From: CAXBNV01 sp963977185
GTDB lineage: Bacteria; Pseudomonadota; Gammaproteobacteria; JAGOUU01
NCBI GenBank assembly: GCA_963977185.1
Contig: CAXBNV010000016.1
Location: 1-32,329, forward strand
Direction of reading: 5' to 3'
DNA length: 32,329 bases
Shown here: positions 1-8,774 of the stretch, piece by piece
Layout of the letters: the number at the start of each line of letters is the position of its first letter
Position numbering within the stretch: the first letter of the stretch is position 1
Translations under genes and position numbers: made by a program
Notes under the pieces: model-generated
What the model was told of the DNA's origin: nothing
What the model saw: the letters and a program-made list of their open reading frames with translations, nothing else
Databases searched by the model: none

Positions 1-280
1 AAAAGATATAATAAAATCAGGACAAGATTTTGGTAATGTTCTTCAATATCTTAATAAAGCTCAAAGAACTGCAGTATTAACTGAATTAAAAGATAATTTA
101 AAAGATATAATAAAATCAGGAGAAGATTTTGGTAGTGTTCTTTTATATCTTAATGAGATTCAAGTAATTACAGTATGCGCCGCATTAAAAGATAATTTAA
201 AAGATATAATAAAATCAAAAAAAGAATTTACTTCTGTTTTTGAGTTGTTTAAATCATATTTTCCAGAAATACAAGATGAA
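1..280 (+). repeat. 99-bp in-frame tandem repeats (end of an array)
   Basis: Unit boundaries at 83 and 182 are exactly 99 bases apart, and a partial unit precedes them at the window edge. The last unit diverges into the C-terminal domain at about 220-280. The core AAAGATATAATAAAATCAGG recurs in the units here and in the array at 2680-3273. Confidence 0.85.
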
Positions 281-640
281 TTAGAATTATCAACAATACA
301 TAGCTTATTAGCAAACAAACAATATGATGTAATTGATCTTGATTATAAGTTAAGAGATTATCCCTTAGTTAATTCTTCATTTCATTTGAATAAAGACAAA
401 GATATCTCTGTGCGTAAGTTTATTGAAGGAAATATTAACGAGCTAATGTTTGAGTCAAAGACGAAAGGAGAGCAAGATATTATTATAGAATCTTTGAAAC
501 AAATTGGGATTAATGTTAAGGTTAGTGATGATTTGTCACAAGGCGAAAGTTATAGCGTGCTGCCACCTGAAGATTTGGGCGTCAATAAATTGGATGAAGA
601 TGCTGGTGATGAATCACGTAGTAAATTTTCAAAAAAATAA
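2..640 (+). CDS. Repeat protein, 3' part only (5' end outside window), paralogue of the next gene
   Basis: The reading frame is open from base 2 to the stop at 638-640 without a credible start, so the gene begins upstream of the window; a TTG at 245 in the same frame is internal. The visible 212 residues begin with about two and a half copies of a 33-residue repeat (unit starts at 83 and 182, core DNLKDIIKSGEDFG). A C-terminal domain follows, with the segment LLANKQYDVIDLDYKL and the segment NKDKDISVRKFIEGNINE. Both parts match the end of the gene at 823-3561 almost residue for residue, so the two are tandem duplicates. The last 20 residues are polar and lysine/serine-rich. I do not recognise the family. 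The repeat looks alpha-helical, and a host-directed effector or surface-independent scaffold is only a guess. Confidence 0.75.
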   Translation, partial: KDIIKSGQDFGNVLQYLNKAQRTAVLTELKDNLKDIIKSGEDFGSVLLYLNEIQVITVCAALKDNLKDIIKSKKEFTSVFELFKSYFPEIQDELELSTIHSLLANKQYDVIDLDYKLRDYPLVNSSFHLNKDKDISVRKFIEGNINELMFESKTKGEQDIIIESLKQIGINVKVSDDLSQGESYSVLPPEDLGVNKLDEDAGDESRSKFSKK

Positions 641-822
641 AGGTTGTTCTTAGATGATGAACGATATTAATTACCTCTATAATATTCTAGCTAACAAGAA
701 ACTTTCCTCATATACAAATGTCTAAAGTTCAAATCAAGTAAATATAGTTAAATCTTAATTTTATATTTAGTTTGAATATTTTAATACCAAATAGATATTA
801 TTGCGTTTTTAAGGTAGTACAT

Positions 823-3561
823 ATGACATTAGCAGAGCTATTAAATGAAGTTGAAAAGACACCAGATTCAGGTAGATATAATATATTTAAATTAAAAAAT
901 GATTTAATCATAAATTATCAAGCATCAGTAAAACAATCGCTTAAAAAAATGCTAGAGTCTAAAGATAGTGATGAACAAAAGTATTCTAAATTAGAGACTT
1001 TTTTAGAAAATAATTGGGAGTCAACTAAAGATTCATTATTAAGTTATACCTCAATAAATAATACTGAAGTAACAAAAGTTTTATGTAAAGCTTCAGAGTT
1101 AATTTGTGAATTTAAGAACAGCAAGCTTGATACAGAGTCATTACCTTTTGTACCATTACAGTTTTTAATGCCTGGAATGGAGCTTTTTTCACTTATTCCC
1201 CATTACAATGACTTAGAGCCTGTTGAATTATTAAAATCAAACAGCGAAGATCAACAACAACTTTCACGACTTGAACCTGGTCTGTTAAAAGATGAGAAAG
1301 ATAAGTTAGAGCGAGAAAAATCTTTATTTGATGCTCAGCAAGAGCACATAAGACAAAATAGATTTATTGTAAAAGAAGACTACTGCATTCCTAATATACC
1401 TCTTGAAATTATTTTAAAAACTTTCGTATTGAACGAAGATTCTAGTTCTTTAATTCCTGTTTCAGTTATTTTAGAAGATTTAAGTCTAAGACCTTATGAT
1501 TTTTCATGTGTAGTATTTGATGAGAAAATAAAAAAAAGAACAAACCAACTAATAATATCACATTCAGATGAAACCTTGTCGGTGCATAATGCTGAAGAAA
1601 AACTTCGGAGCGCAAAAGATGAAAAAAATAATTTTTTAGATAACTTAAAGTGGCTTTGTAATCAATTAAGATTTAATGACGCTTATAGTGGTGCAGGTAG
1701 GGGTGATAGCGCAGGAAAAGGAGCTTATCCTGCTATTATATCTTTTAAAGAGTATTATGATTCATTAGGGTATCAGTTAAGACAGTGGCAAGATAATCAA
1801 GTATTTCAAGAAGGATTTATATATATAAAACTTAATGATGATCCTGCAAAAAAACTTACCTATGCAGCTAAATCAAAAGATGCCGGCGTAAAACAAGGTA
1901 TTATTAAACAAGAAACTATTGAGGATTTTTTTTCTAAAAACAGTAAGGATAAAAATATACTTTCTGTTGAACAAGCAAAAGATTATAAAGAAGAAATATT
2001 AAAAGTAATTATAGCTCAAGGAAATGCTTCATTAGAAGATGAAGAAAAAAAGAAGATTCCAACAGAGCTAAAAAGTGAAATTGACAAACTATTAAGTTTA
2101 TCAAGTGATCCATCAAAAAATAAGAATGCAACAGAAAATATAGAGACATGTATAGCTAACAGAAGAGCAGCATTAGAAAAGCTAATGTCAAGTGAAGATC
2201 AAAAGCAGTTACTTAGAAAAATAAACATATCAGATATATTTAAACAAAACCTTATAGAAGAGCTGGAATCTAACCTTAAAATAGCTAAAGATGCTTTGAG
2301 AAATAAATTACAGGAATCTGATGGTTACCAAGGCAAAGATTCCCTAGATATATCCGTTAAGTTACTAGAGGAATTTAACGTTGATTTTAAAATTCAAAAT
2401 TTAAATGAATTAGTTGATATTGTTAAAGGTTTAACTACAGATGAAATTTCAAGTTTATGTGAAAAAGATGAAAATTTTGAGCAATTTATAGGTCCAATTA
2501 AAAATAATATTGAAAATTTAATTTATTTCGTTTTGGATTGCTCAGAAGATAATTTAAGAGCTTTACTTAAAGTGATTTCAAAGAAAGGTCGTATAACAGA
2601 TTTTTTTGATTCTGCTCAAACATTAGGGATAGTTATTAATTTTGCATCAAATAATGAAAAGACAAAGATTATACTTGAAGCATTAAAAAATGATTTAAAA
2701 AATATAATAAAATCAGGAGAAGATTTTGGTTACGCTCTTGAATATCTTAATGAAGCTCAAATAATTGTAATATGTACTGCATTAAAAAATAATTTAAAAG
2801 ATATAATAAAATCAGGAGAAGATTTTGGTTACGCTCTTGAATATCTTAATAAAGCCCAAATACTCGCATTATGCACTGCATTAAAAGCTAATTTAAAAGA
2901 TATAATAAAATCAGGAGAAGACTTTGGTGACGCCCTTGAATATCTTAATGAAGCTCAAATAACTGTAATATGTACTGCATTAAAAGTTAATTTAAAAGAT
3001 ATAATAAAATCAGGAGAAGATTTTGGTACTGTTCTTCGATATCTTAATGAAGCTCAAATACTCGCATTATGCACTGCATTCAAAGATAATTTAAAAGTTA
3101 TAATTAAATCAGAAAAAGATTTTGATGACGCTTTTCGAAATCTTAATGAAGCTCAAAAAACTGTAGTATTAACTGCATTAAAAGATAACTTAAAAAATAT
3201 AATAAAATCAAAAAAAGAATTTACTTCTGTTTTTAAGTTGTTTAAAAGGTCTCCAAAAATAAAAGATGACTTAGAATTCTCAACAATATATAGCTTATTA
3301 GCAAACAAACAATATGATGTAATTGATCTTGATTATAAGTTAAACGATTATAATTTATTTAATTTTTCATTTCCTTGGAATAAAGACAAAGATATCTCTG
3401 TGCGTAAGTTTATTGAAGGAAATATTAATGAGATAATGACTAAGTCAAAGATGGAAGGAGATCAAGATGCTATTATAGAATCTTTGGGAAAAATTAGGAT
3501 TAATATAAATATTAATGATGATTCATCACAAGGCAAAAGTTATACCGCGCTGTCACCTTAA
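823..3561 (+). CDS. Large repeat protein of unknown function, tandem paralogue of the partial gene before it
   Basis: I place the start at ATG 823 (912 residues). It has AAGG at 811-814 at normal spacing, whereas the in-frame TTG at 772 has no ribosome site. Residues 1-600 are a polar, lysine/glutamate-rich, mostly helical region without a signal peptide or membrane span. It contains one better-structured stretch (GFIYIKLNDD near residue 335). Six copies of a 33-residue repeat follow (2680-3273; typical unit ALKDNLKDIIKSGEDFG plus ALEYLNEAQ), then the same C-terminal domain as in the upstream paralogue. The stop at 3559-3561 replaces a GAA codon of that paralogue, and recognisable homology continues for a few codons beyond it. 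No known family is recognised. The size, repeats and lack of export signal resemble intracellular-pathogen effectors, which is inference only. Confidence 0.8.
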   Translation: MTLAELLNEVEKTPDSGRYNIFKLKNDLIINYQASVKQSLKKMLESKDSDEQKYSKLETFLENNWESTKDSLLSYTSINNTEVTKVLCKASELICEFKNSKLDTESLPFVPLQFLMPGMELFSLIPHYNDLEPVELLKSNSEDQQQLSRLEPGLLKDEKDKLEREKSLFDAQQEHIRQNRFIVKEDYCIPNIPLEIILKTFVLNEDSSSLIPVSVILEDLSLRPYDFSCVVFDEKIKKRTNQLIISHSDETLSVHNAEEKLRSAKDEKNNFLDNLKWLCNQLRFNDAYSGAGRGDSAGKGAYPAIISFKEYYDSLGYQLRQWQDNQVFQEGFIYIKLNDDPAKKLTYAAKSKDAGVKQGIIKQETIEDFFSKNSKDKNILSVEQAKDYKEEILKVIIAQGNASLEDEEKKKIPTELKSEIDKLLSLSSDPSKNKNATENIETCIANRRAALEKLMSSEDQKQLLRKINISDIFKQNLIEELESNLKIAKDALRNKLQESDGYQGKDSLDISVKLLEEFNVDFKIQNLNELVDIVKGLTTDEISSLCEKDENFEQFIGPIKNNIENLIYFVLDCSEDNLRALLKVISKKGRITDFFDSAQTLGIVINFASNNEKTKIILEALKNDLKNIIKSGEDFGYALEYLNEAQIIVICTALKNNLKDIIKSGEDFGYALEYLNKAQILALCTALKANLKDIIKSGEDFGDALEYLNEAQITVICTALKVNLKDIIKSGEDFGTVLRYLNEAQILALCTAFKDNLKVIIKSEKDFDDAFRNLNEAQKTVVLTALKDNLKNIIKSKKEFTSVFKLFKRSPKIKDDLEFSTIYSLLANKQYDVIDLDYKLNDYNLFNFSFPWNKDKDISVRKFIEGNINEIMTKSKMEGDQDAIIESLGKIRINININDDSSQGKSYTALSP
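2680..3273 (+). repeat. Six 99-bp in-frame tandem repeats
   Basis: Units start at 2680, 2779, 2878, 2977, 3076 and 3175. Units 1-4 are nearly identical at the nucleotide level in the stretch encoding LKDIIKSGEDFG, while units 5 and 6 are more diverged. The whole array is in frame and encodes a 33-residue unit, probably a pair of helices. The near identity points to recent expansion or gene conversion with the array at the left edge of the window. Confidence 0.92.
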
Positions 3562-3606
3562 GATTCTGGCGTCAATACACTTTGTGTGAGACGGCTATAG
3601 TCAAGA

Positions 3607-4926
3607 TCAATTAGGGTTCTCTAAACTTAATTCACCAGCATTATAATTAAAGGCAAATAATTCTGCATATCTACCCCAATTTATAACTGTTTTTAATATT
3701 TTCTCAGATTCTTGTTTGCTAAAATATTGCTCAAGTTTATCTAAGATAATATCTTGGCTAATAGCCTTATTTTCAGATTGATCAATTTCTACTCTGATAT
3801 GTTTTGCAAGAGGAACATAACTTAATAAGTGCTTAGCAAATATTTTTTTCTTTTCCAAAATATCAGCATCAGCAAATTTTTTACCAATTACAGTTGGTTT
3901 TACTTTACCTTCTGATACTTGAATAAATCTTAATATTTCTAAGATTTCCAAATTAGGGAATAAATCATCAATACCCAAATGTAAATCATCGGCAAGATCA
4001 GGTAGCTCGATAATATTACCTCGTTCAGACTCTGTTGAAGCAATTTCTTCTATTAAGCCCATAAGCTCAGATATTTCCGTATCTGGAAGTCTGTATCCAA
4101 TAGATATTTCTGTATCTTCTACACTCGCAGTGGTTGGTAGCGAAAATAATGAAGCTTTTTTACGTTTTTCTGTCATATGCATATAGATAGTATCAATTAA
4201 CTTATCTACTTTAGGATCATCTGTATTCCTTGGGTGAGCAATATTAACAGATAATTCATATTTGATTTTTCCAGGATCAGAATCAAAAATAAAAATTCTA
4301 TCAGCCATAAGGGCTGCTTCTTCAATATTATGAGTTACTTGAATTATGCCTTTAATTTTAGTTTGTCTCTCAGACCATAAGTCCATAATATCAGTTCTTA
4401 AGTTTTCTGATGTTAATACATCTAAAGCAGAGAAAGCTTCATCTAGTAATAATAAATCTGGCTCTACAACAAGAGCTCTTGCTATACCTACACGTTGTCT
4501 CATGCCTCCTGAAAGCTCTTTTGGATATGCAGACTCAAAACCATCAAGACCAATAGTATCAATAGCTTTTAGAGCTTTTTTACGCCTTAAAGTAGGTTCG
4601 ATCCCTAATGCTTCAAGTCCTAGTTCTACATTTTCTAAGACAGTAAGCCAAGGCATTAATGCAAAGCTTTGAAAAACCATTGCTATACCTGGAACTGGAG
4701 ATTTTACTAAAGAATTTTTAAAAAAATTTTGGCCACAGCATGGATTCATTAATCCTGAAATAATTCTAAGCAGAGTTGATTTTCCCGAGCCAGATTTTCC
4801 TAAAAGAGCAATAATTTCACCTTCATACATAGTAAAATTAATGTCATCAAGAACTAATAGGTTGTTATTTAAACCTTTTTTAAATGATTTGCTGATATTT
4901 TCTAATTTTAGAAGCCGATTTTTCAT
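3607..4926 (-). CDS. Nitrate/sulfonate/bicarbonate-type ABC transporter ATP-binding protein with C-terminal AAA-associated domain
   Basis: The 439-residue protein starts with a complete ABC ATPase: Walker A GKSGSGKST at residues 43-51, a Q-loop (MVFQSFALMPWL), signature LSGGMRQRVG, Walker B LLLLDEAFSALD and switch histidine in QVTHNIEEA. These match the NrtD/SsuB/TauB subfamily. After residue 270 comes an extra domain of about 160 residues. This fits the AAA-associated domain known to be appended to some nitrate/sulfonate-type ATPases, which work with a large inner-membrane permease. No permease or binding-protein gene lies beside it here: downstream it converges on the repeat protein, and upstream it diverges from the gene at 5121. 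The substrate cannot be told from sequence. Confidence 0.88.
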   Translation of the reverse strand: MKNRLLKLENISKSFKKGLNNNLLVLDDINFTMYEGEIIALLGKSGSGKSTLLRIISGLMNPCCGQNFFKNSLVKSPVPGIAMVFQSFALMPWLTVLENVELGLEALGIEPTLRRKKALKAIDTIGLDGFESAYPKELSGGMRQRVGIARALVVEPDLLLLDEAFSALDVLTSENLRTDIMDLWSERQTKIKGIIQVTHNIEEAALMADRIFIFDSDPGKIKYELSVNIAHPRNTDDPKVDKLIDTIYMHMTEKRKKASLFSLPTTASVEDTEISIGYRLPDTEISELMGLIEEIASTESERGNIIELPDLADDLHLGIDDLFPNLEILEILRFIQVSEGKVKPTVIGKKFADADILEKKKIFAKHLLSYVPLAKHIRVEIDQSENKAISQDIILDKLEQYFSKQESEKILKTVINWGRYAELFAFNYNAGELSLENPN

Positions 4927-5120
4927 TATATTTTACTATTTTCTTTAAATTTGAAGAACTTATGTAATTTTATATTGTCTTATTAAATAATAATATAGTC
5001 AATTAATAATTATTTTAAGTAAAATTTAAAGATAATTACTAAAATTCAGGAATAGTTCATCTTAATAGATTATATGTTAATTATGATAAATAAAATTATA
5101 ATAATAATCGGAAAGAAATT

Positions 5121-6365
5121 ATGTCTAAAGAATTAATTAAAGAAAGCATTCAAGAAAACATAGACTTAAAAGAGACTATGTTAAGTGGATTAGGGGTAGT
5201 AGGTTTTGCTTTATTGGCTGCATCAACAGCTGTTCCTGTGATTGCTATAGGAAGTGGGGTGTTACTTGCTGCTGCAAATATCAAAACTTTAGTAGACTCA
5301 GGCGAGTTATTGCATGCTGTTTCTAATGCAAGTTTTAATTTAACTCTAGGCCATGTAGAAGGTTTTATAGATGGCCTGATTGCTAATGCAGGACAATGGT
5401 TGCCTGCAATCCCATTTTTAGCTGGAACATTTAAGACTGCAGCAAGTTCTTTTTTTATAGCATTTGCACCTTTATTAGGACAAATTATTACGCCACTTTT
5501 AGCAGCAATGTTCCTTAAAAATGGAATTCAATTAATTAGAAGTAGCTATAAAGAAGAAAAAGAAATTAACAAAAGGCGTAATGAAATAGATTTACTTGAA
5601 AATGAATTAAATGAAGCAAGAAATAAGATGCTTTATAATCAGGGTATTTTTAATCAACAACTAGTAGAAAATCAAAGTAAACTACAAGAATTATGTAATA
5701 AAATAACACATATAGAAGAAAAGTTAGAGTTAAAATTAATCGAAATAGAAGAAACAGAAACATTAATAAAGAATATTCAAGACATTACTAATCCTTCTGA
5801 GTATCATTTGGCATCTCATCAAGATAAATTAGAAATTCTTAAAGAAGAAGCAGAACAATTAAGGCAAGATAAAATAGATGTAGCATCAGATGAACCAATA
5901 TTAAACACAATAAATGATTTAATTGAAAAACAAGATAAAACAAAAAGTGAAATTGGTAGATTAGATAAAAATATTGAAGCTATTAATAAAGAAAAAGTCA
6001 TTCTTTCTAAAAAAAGTGAGTTAGCAAGAAACAAGAGAAATTTAGGTATTGCATGTCTAGGTTTGGCTGCCATAGCAATTGTTGCAATTCCATGTACTTT
6101 TTTCTGTCCTGTAGCACTACCTTTTTTATTTGTTGCACTATCAGCAGGAGCTGCTCTTGCTTTTGGATATTATAAAAAAGCTAAAATAGGGAAAATTGAA
6201 AAAGAAATAAAAAATTTAGAAGTTGATAATGAAAGCGAAGATGAAGGTGAGGGTGAGATTAAACACGTCAAGTCAGAAGATAAGATTATTAATAAGGATT
6301 CTGAAAGTGATGAGGATGGTGAGGGAGATATTGAGCATATAAAGCCATATCATCATCACCATTAA
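5121..6365 (+). CDS. Hydrophobic and coiled-coil protein with acidic, histidine-ended tail, unknown function
   Basis: The ATG at 5121 follows GGAAAG at 5110-5115. The 414 residues have a clear plan. Two long Ala/Gly-rich hydrophobic stretches occupy about 21-55 and 92-132. A long charged coiled coil spans about 145-300, and a third hydrophobic hairpin about 308-348. The acidic cytosolic-looking tail contains two similar blocks (ESEDEGEGEIKHVK and ESDEDGEGDIEHIK) and ends in YHHHH. There is no cleavable signal peptide. Membrane hairpins around a coiled coil occur in type IV effectors such as Legionella LegC-type proteins, but also in ordinary membrane scaffolds. I recognise no specific family. 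The gene stands alone, divergent from the ABC ATPase. Confidence 0.8.
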   Translation: MSKELIKESIQENIDLKETMLSGLGVVGFALLAASTAVPVIAIGSGVLLAAANIKTLVDSGELLHAVSNASFNLTLGHVEGFIDGLIANAGQWLPAIPFLAGTFKTAASSFFIAFAPLLGQIITPLLAAMFLKNGIQLIRSSYKEEKEINKRRNEIDLLENELNEARNKMLYNQGIFNQQLVENQSKLQELCNKITHIEEKLELKLIEIEETETLIKNIQDITNPSEYHLASHQDKLEILKEEAEQLRQDKIDVASDEPILNTINDLIEKQDKTKSEIGRLDKNIEAINKEKVILSKKSELARNKRNLGIACLGLAAIAIVAIPCTFFCPVALPFLFVALSAGAALAFGYYKKAKIGKIEKEIKNLEVDNESEDEGEGEIKHVKSEDKIINKDSESDEDGEGDIEHIKPYHHHH

Positions 6366-6464
6366 AAATAATTTTTTATTAATCAAGCGTTATTGAAAAA
6401 ATATTTATTACTTATACTATACTGATAAATAATAGGAAAGTTCAATATTGGATATTTTATAGGC

Positions 6465-8057
6465 ATGGATATACCTGAAGCTAAAGAGATTTTAAAACAA
6501 AACTCTTTTTGGAAAAATTTTATTAAAGATTATTGGCGTGATTTTGAAGAATATGCCAAAGTTCAAGATTTTAGTGAAAATATTTTAATTCAGAATGATG
6601 AATCTGTTAATCGGGTTGTTTATGTAATATTAGCAGGAGATATTGAAGCTTATACCGTTACAAAAGATGATGCGAAATTAATTTCTATATGTAAATTTAC
6701 TCAAGGAATGACAATTGGTGATGTTCAAGCTATATTTGGTCAATCATGGAGCTTTGGATTAAGAACACTCACTAAAACTAGTGTGTTAGCAATTGATTTA
6801 GATTTAATTGAACATACTACTCAAAATTATGAAATGTATGAATTTTTATTTAATATGATACATTCAGAATTAGGGGTGTTAACAGCTGAAATAAATAATC
6901 ACAGATTGCAACATAATATAAAATTAAAAGAAATCCTACCATTAAAATTTTTTGATAATTTTTTAGATTCTTTATCAAAAGAAGAATTAGATTTTATAAG
7001 AAACAATATTAAATTTATCTTTTTTAAAGATAAAACAGAAATATTAACAAAAAACGCGCTAATTGATAATTTTTATTTTATTAAAACAGGGCAAGTTGTT
7101 GTTGAGCATAATAATCATAATACTCCAATCCTCTCAGATGATATTATAGGAGATACTGATTTTTTTAACACAGGCTATGCGTCTGAAAATATTAATACTA
7201 TAACGCCAACACTAGTTTTAAAATTTCAAATTAAAAATTTATTGGTTTCAGATTTAAATGAGCTAAAAAATAAAATATATAAAAAGTTTATTAATAAAGC
7301 AAATAAAGAGCTTAAAGATACAAAAAATAACTTCAGTAATTTAGTTAAAGATTATGAAGTTAATTACTCGCATATTAAAAAAATGTCTCTTTTAAGTTTA
7401 AAAATGATAATTGTATTGTCTGTTATACATTTATGCTTATATTTTGATAATCACTTACATATTTTTGGCGATTATAAAGTTTTATTACATAAATTTTTAT
7501 CTTTAGTTGGTATATGCAGTGTCTTTGCAATTATAAAAAAAAATAATCTGAACTTAAAAAGTATAGGTTTTTGCTCTAAAAATAATAAGGCTTACATTGA
7601 GTCTATCATAGTTACTGTTGCGTTAATTATTATTTCTTTAGTATGGAATGAGTTAATAATAGAGTTGTTTCAAAATAAGATACAATTGAAATTTATATAT
7701 CCAGAATTTGTTACCAAGAAAGATTTATATGGAGGTTTTTATTGGTATTATATTTTATTAGCTATGATATATATCGTTATTTATGAAATAATTTTACGTG
7801 GTATTTGGCAAAATTGGTTAATGTCATTGTTCAAAGGCAGTTTCTGGGTAAGGGCCTGGAAGTCTATAATAGTTGTAAATATTATAGGTGCTATATTCTA
7901 CCAGAGTTTATTTTATGAATTTTATTTTATGATGTTAATCTCAGGTTTATTTTTTGGTTATCTCTATGCTAAATATAAAAATCTTTATGCGGTTATTGTC
8001 GCTCACATTATTTATGAAATAATTATGGTAACCCAAGTCGGACTAGTAGTATTTTAA
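6465..8057 (+). CDS. Two cyclic-nucleotide-binding-like domains fused to a CPBP (CAAX-protease-like) membrane domain
   Basis: Residues about 30-130 and 175-260 each look like a Crp/cNMP-binding beta-roll (VVYVILAGDIEAYTV with FTQGMTIGDVQAIFG; FYFIKTGQVVVEHNN with ILSDDIIGDTDFF). A short charged linker leads to about seven membrane segments from residue 309. The last segments resemble the CPBP/Abi protease core: YEIILRG at 440-446 in place of EExxxR, SLFYEF at 481-486 where an FxxxH histidine is expected, and HIIYE at 514-518 for the third motif. One glutamate, the arginine and the last histidine remain, but the first glutamate and middle histidine are missing. This may be a non-proteolytic member, or catalysis may use other residues. 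I see no good ribosome site at a normal distance (AGG at 6461 is very close), so the start is uncertain. Confidence 0.72.
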   Translation: MDIPEAKEILKQNSFWKNFIKDYWRDFEEYAKVQDFSENILIQNDESVNRVVYVILAGDIEAYTVTKDDAKLISICKFTQGMTIGDVQAIFGQSWSFGLRTLTKTSVLAIDLDLIEHTTQNYEMYEFLFNMIHSELGVLTAEINNHRLQHNIKLKEILPLKFFDNFLDSLSKEELDFIRNNIKFIFFKDKTEILTKNALIDNFYFIKTGQVVVEHNNHNTPILSDDIIGDTDFFNTGYASENINTITPTLVLKFQIKNLLVSDLNELKNKIYKKFINKANKELKDTKNNFSNLVKDYEVNYSHIKKMSLLSLKMIIVLSVIHLCLYFDNHLHIFGDYKVLLHKFLSLVGICSVFAIIKKNNLNLKSIGFCSKNNKAYIESIIVTVALIIISLVWNELIIELFQNKIQLKFIYPEFVTKKDLYGGFYWYYILLAMIYIVIYEIILRGIWQNWLMSLFKGSFWVRAWKSIIVVNIIGAIFYQSLFYEFYFMMLISGLFFGYLYAKYKNLYAVIVAHIIYEIIMVTQVGLVVF

Positions 8058-8058
8058 T

Positions 8059-8083
8059 TTAAAGCTGCTAAAATTAGCTTTAA
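8059..8083. terminator. Short stem-loop after the CNB-CPBP gene
   Basis: The arms TTAAAGCT (8059-8066) and AGCTTTAA (8076-8083) are exact inverted copies around a 9-base loop, immediately after the stop at 8057. No T-run follows, so termination is only possible. Confidence 0.3.
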
Positions 8084-8146
8084 TATTAAATATATATCTT
8101 ATTTATTTTTCTAATTAAGTAATTAAATCAAAGAGGAGATAGCTTA

Positions 8147-8752
8147 ATGAGCGTTTTAATAACAAGACAAGCGCCTGATTTTACAGTTCCTGCTGTTTTA
8201 GGTTCAGGCGAGTTAGTTGGTGACTACAATTTCTACGAAGCAAAAAAAAATAAGTATGGGATAGTTTTCTTCTATCCATTAGATTTCACATTTGTTTGCC
8301 CATCTGAATTAATAGCTTTAGATAAAAGAATGGATAAATTTAAAGAATTAAATGTTGAAGTTACTGCTGTGTCAATTGATTCACAGTTTGCTCATAATGC
8401 ATGGCGTAATACTGCTATAAAAGACGGAGGTATTGGTCAAGTACAATATACAATGGCAGCTGACGTTACACATAGTATTTGTCAATCTTATGGTATTGAG
8501 CACCCAGAAGCAGGAGTTGCACTTAGAGGAGCTTTTTTAGTTGATAAACAAAATGTTGTTAGATCACAGATTGTAAATGACTTACCTTTAGGTCGTGAAA
8601 TTGATGAATTAGTTCGTTTAGTTGAAGCCTTACAGTTTTTTGAAAAGCACGGTGAAGTATGTCCTGCTGGTTGGAAAAAAGGTGACAAAGGTATGAAAGA
8701 CACACCTGAAGGTGTTGCTACTTATTTAGCAGAAAATGCAGATAATCTTTAA
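8147..8752 (+). CDS. ahpC: Typical 2-Cys peroxiredoxin (AhpC/TSA family)
   Basis: It reduces hydrogen peroxide and organic hydroperoxides in the cytoplasm. The 201 residues cover the whole family length. The peroxidatic Cys51 sits in FTFVCPSE, and the resolving Cys172 in EVCPAGW, typical for 2-Cys enzymes. The conserved DFTFVCP and SIDSQFAHNAW blocks are present. The reductant is not encoded nearby: there is no ahpF or thioredoxin reductase. A strong ribosome site (GAGGAG) precedes ATG 8147, consistent with high expression. The gene is probably monocistronic, with a 17-bp stem-loop 22 bases after its stop. Confidence 0.95.
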   Translation: MSVLITRQAPDFTVPAVLGSGELVGDYNFYEAKKNKYGIVFFYPLDFTFVCPSELIALDKRMDKFKELNVEVTAVSIDSQFAHNAWRNTAIKDGGIGQVQYTMAADVTHSICQSYGIEHPEAGVALRGAFLVDKQNVVRSQIVNDLPLGREIDELVRLVEALQFFEKHGEVCPAGWKKGDKGMKDTPEGVATYLAENADNL

Positions 8753-8774
8753 TTTTAATATAAATTAGAAGTTA

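Noticed and set aside
245..247. TTG as the start of a 131-residue gene
   Set aside because: The same frame is open and encodes the 33-residue repeats all the way to the window edge, so this is an internal leucine codon of a truncated gene.
1..280. CRISPR-like array from regular 99-bp spacing
   Set aside because: Units are contiguous, in frame, and continue as protein-coding repeats with no unique spacers.
772..774. TTG as start of the second repeat protein
   Set aside because: ATG 823 in the same frame has AAGG at normal distance. The 17 extra residues have no counterpart I can support.
5819..6073. Minus-strand open frame inside the coiled-coil protein
   Set aside because: It is the antisense of a coiled-coil region; hydrophobic residues there arise from complementing lysine and glutamate codons.
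6345..6365. Cloning-vector His tag
   Set aside because: Only four histidines with mixed CAT/CAC codons follow a natural acidic repeat, and no vector sequence follows the stop.
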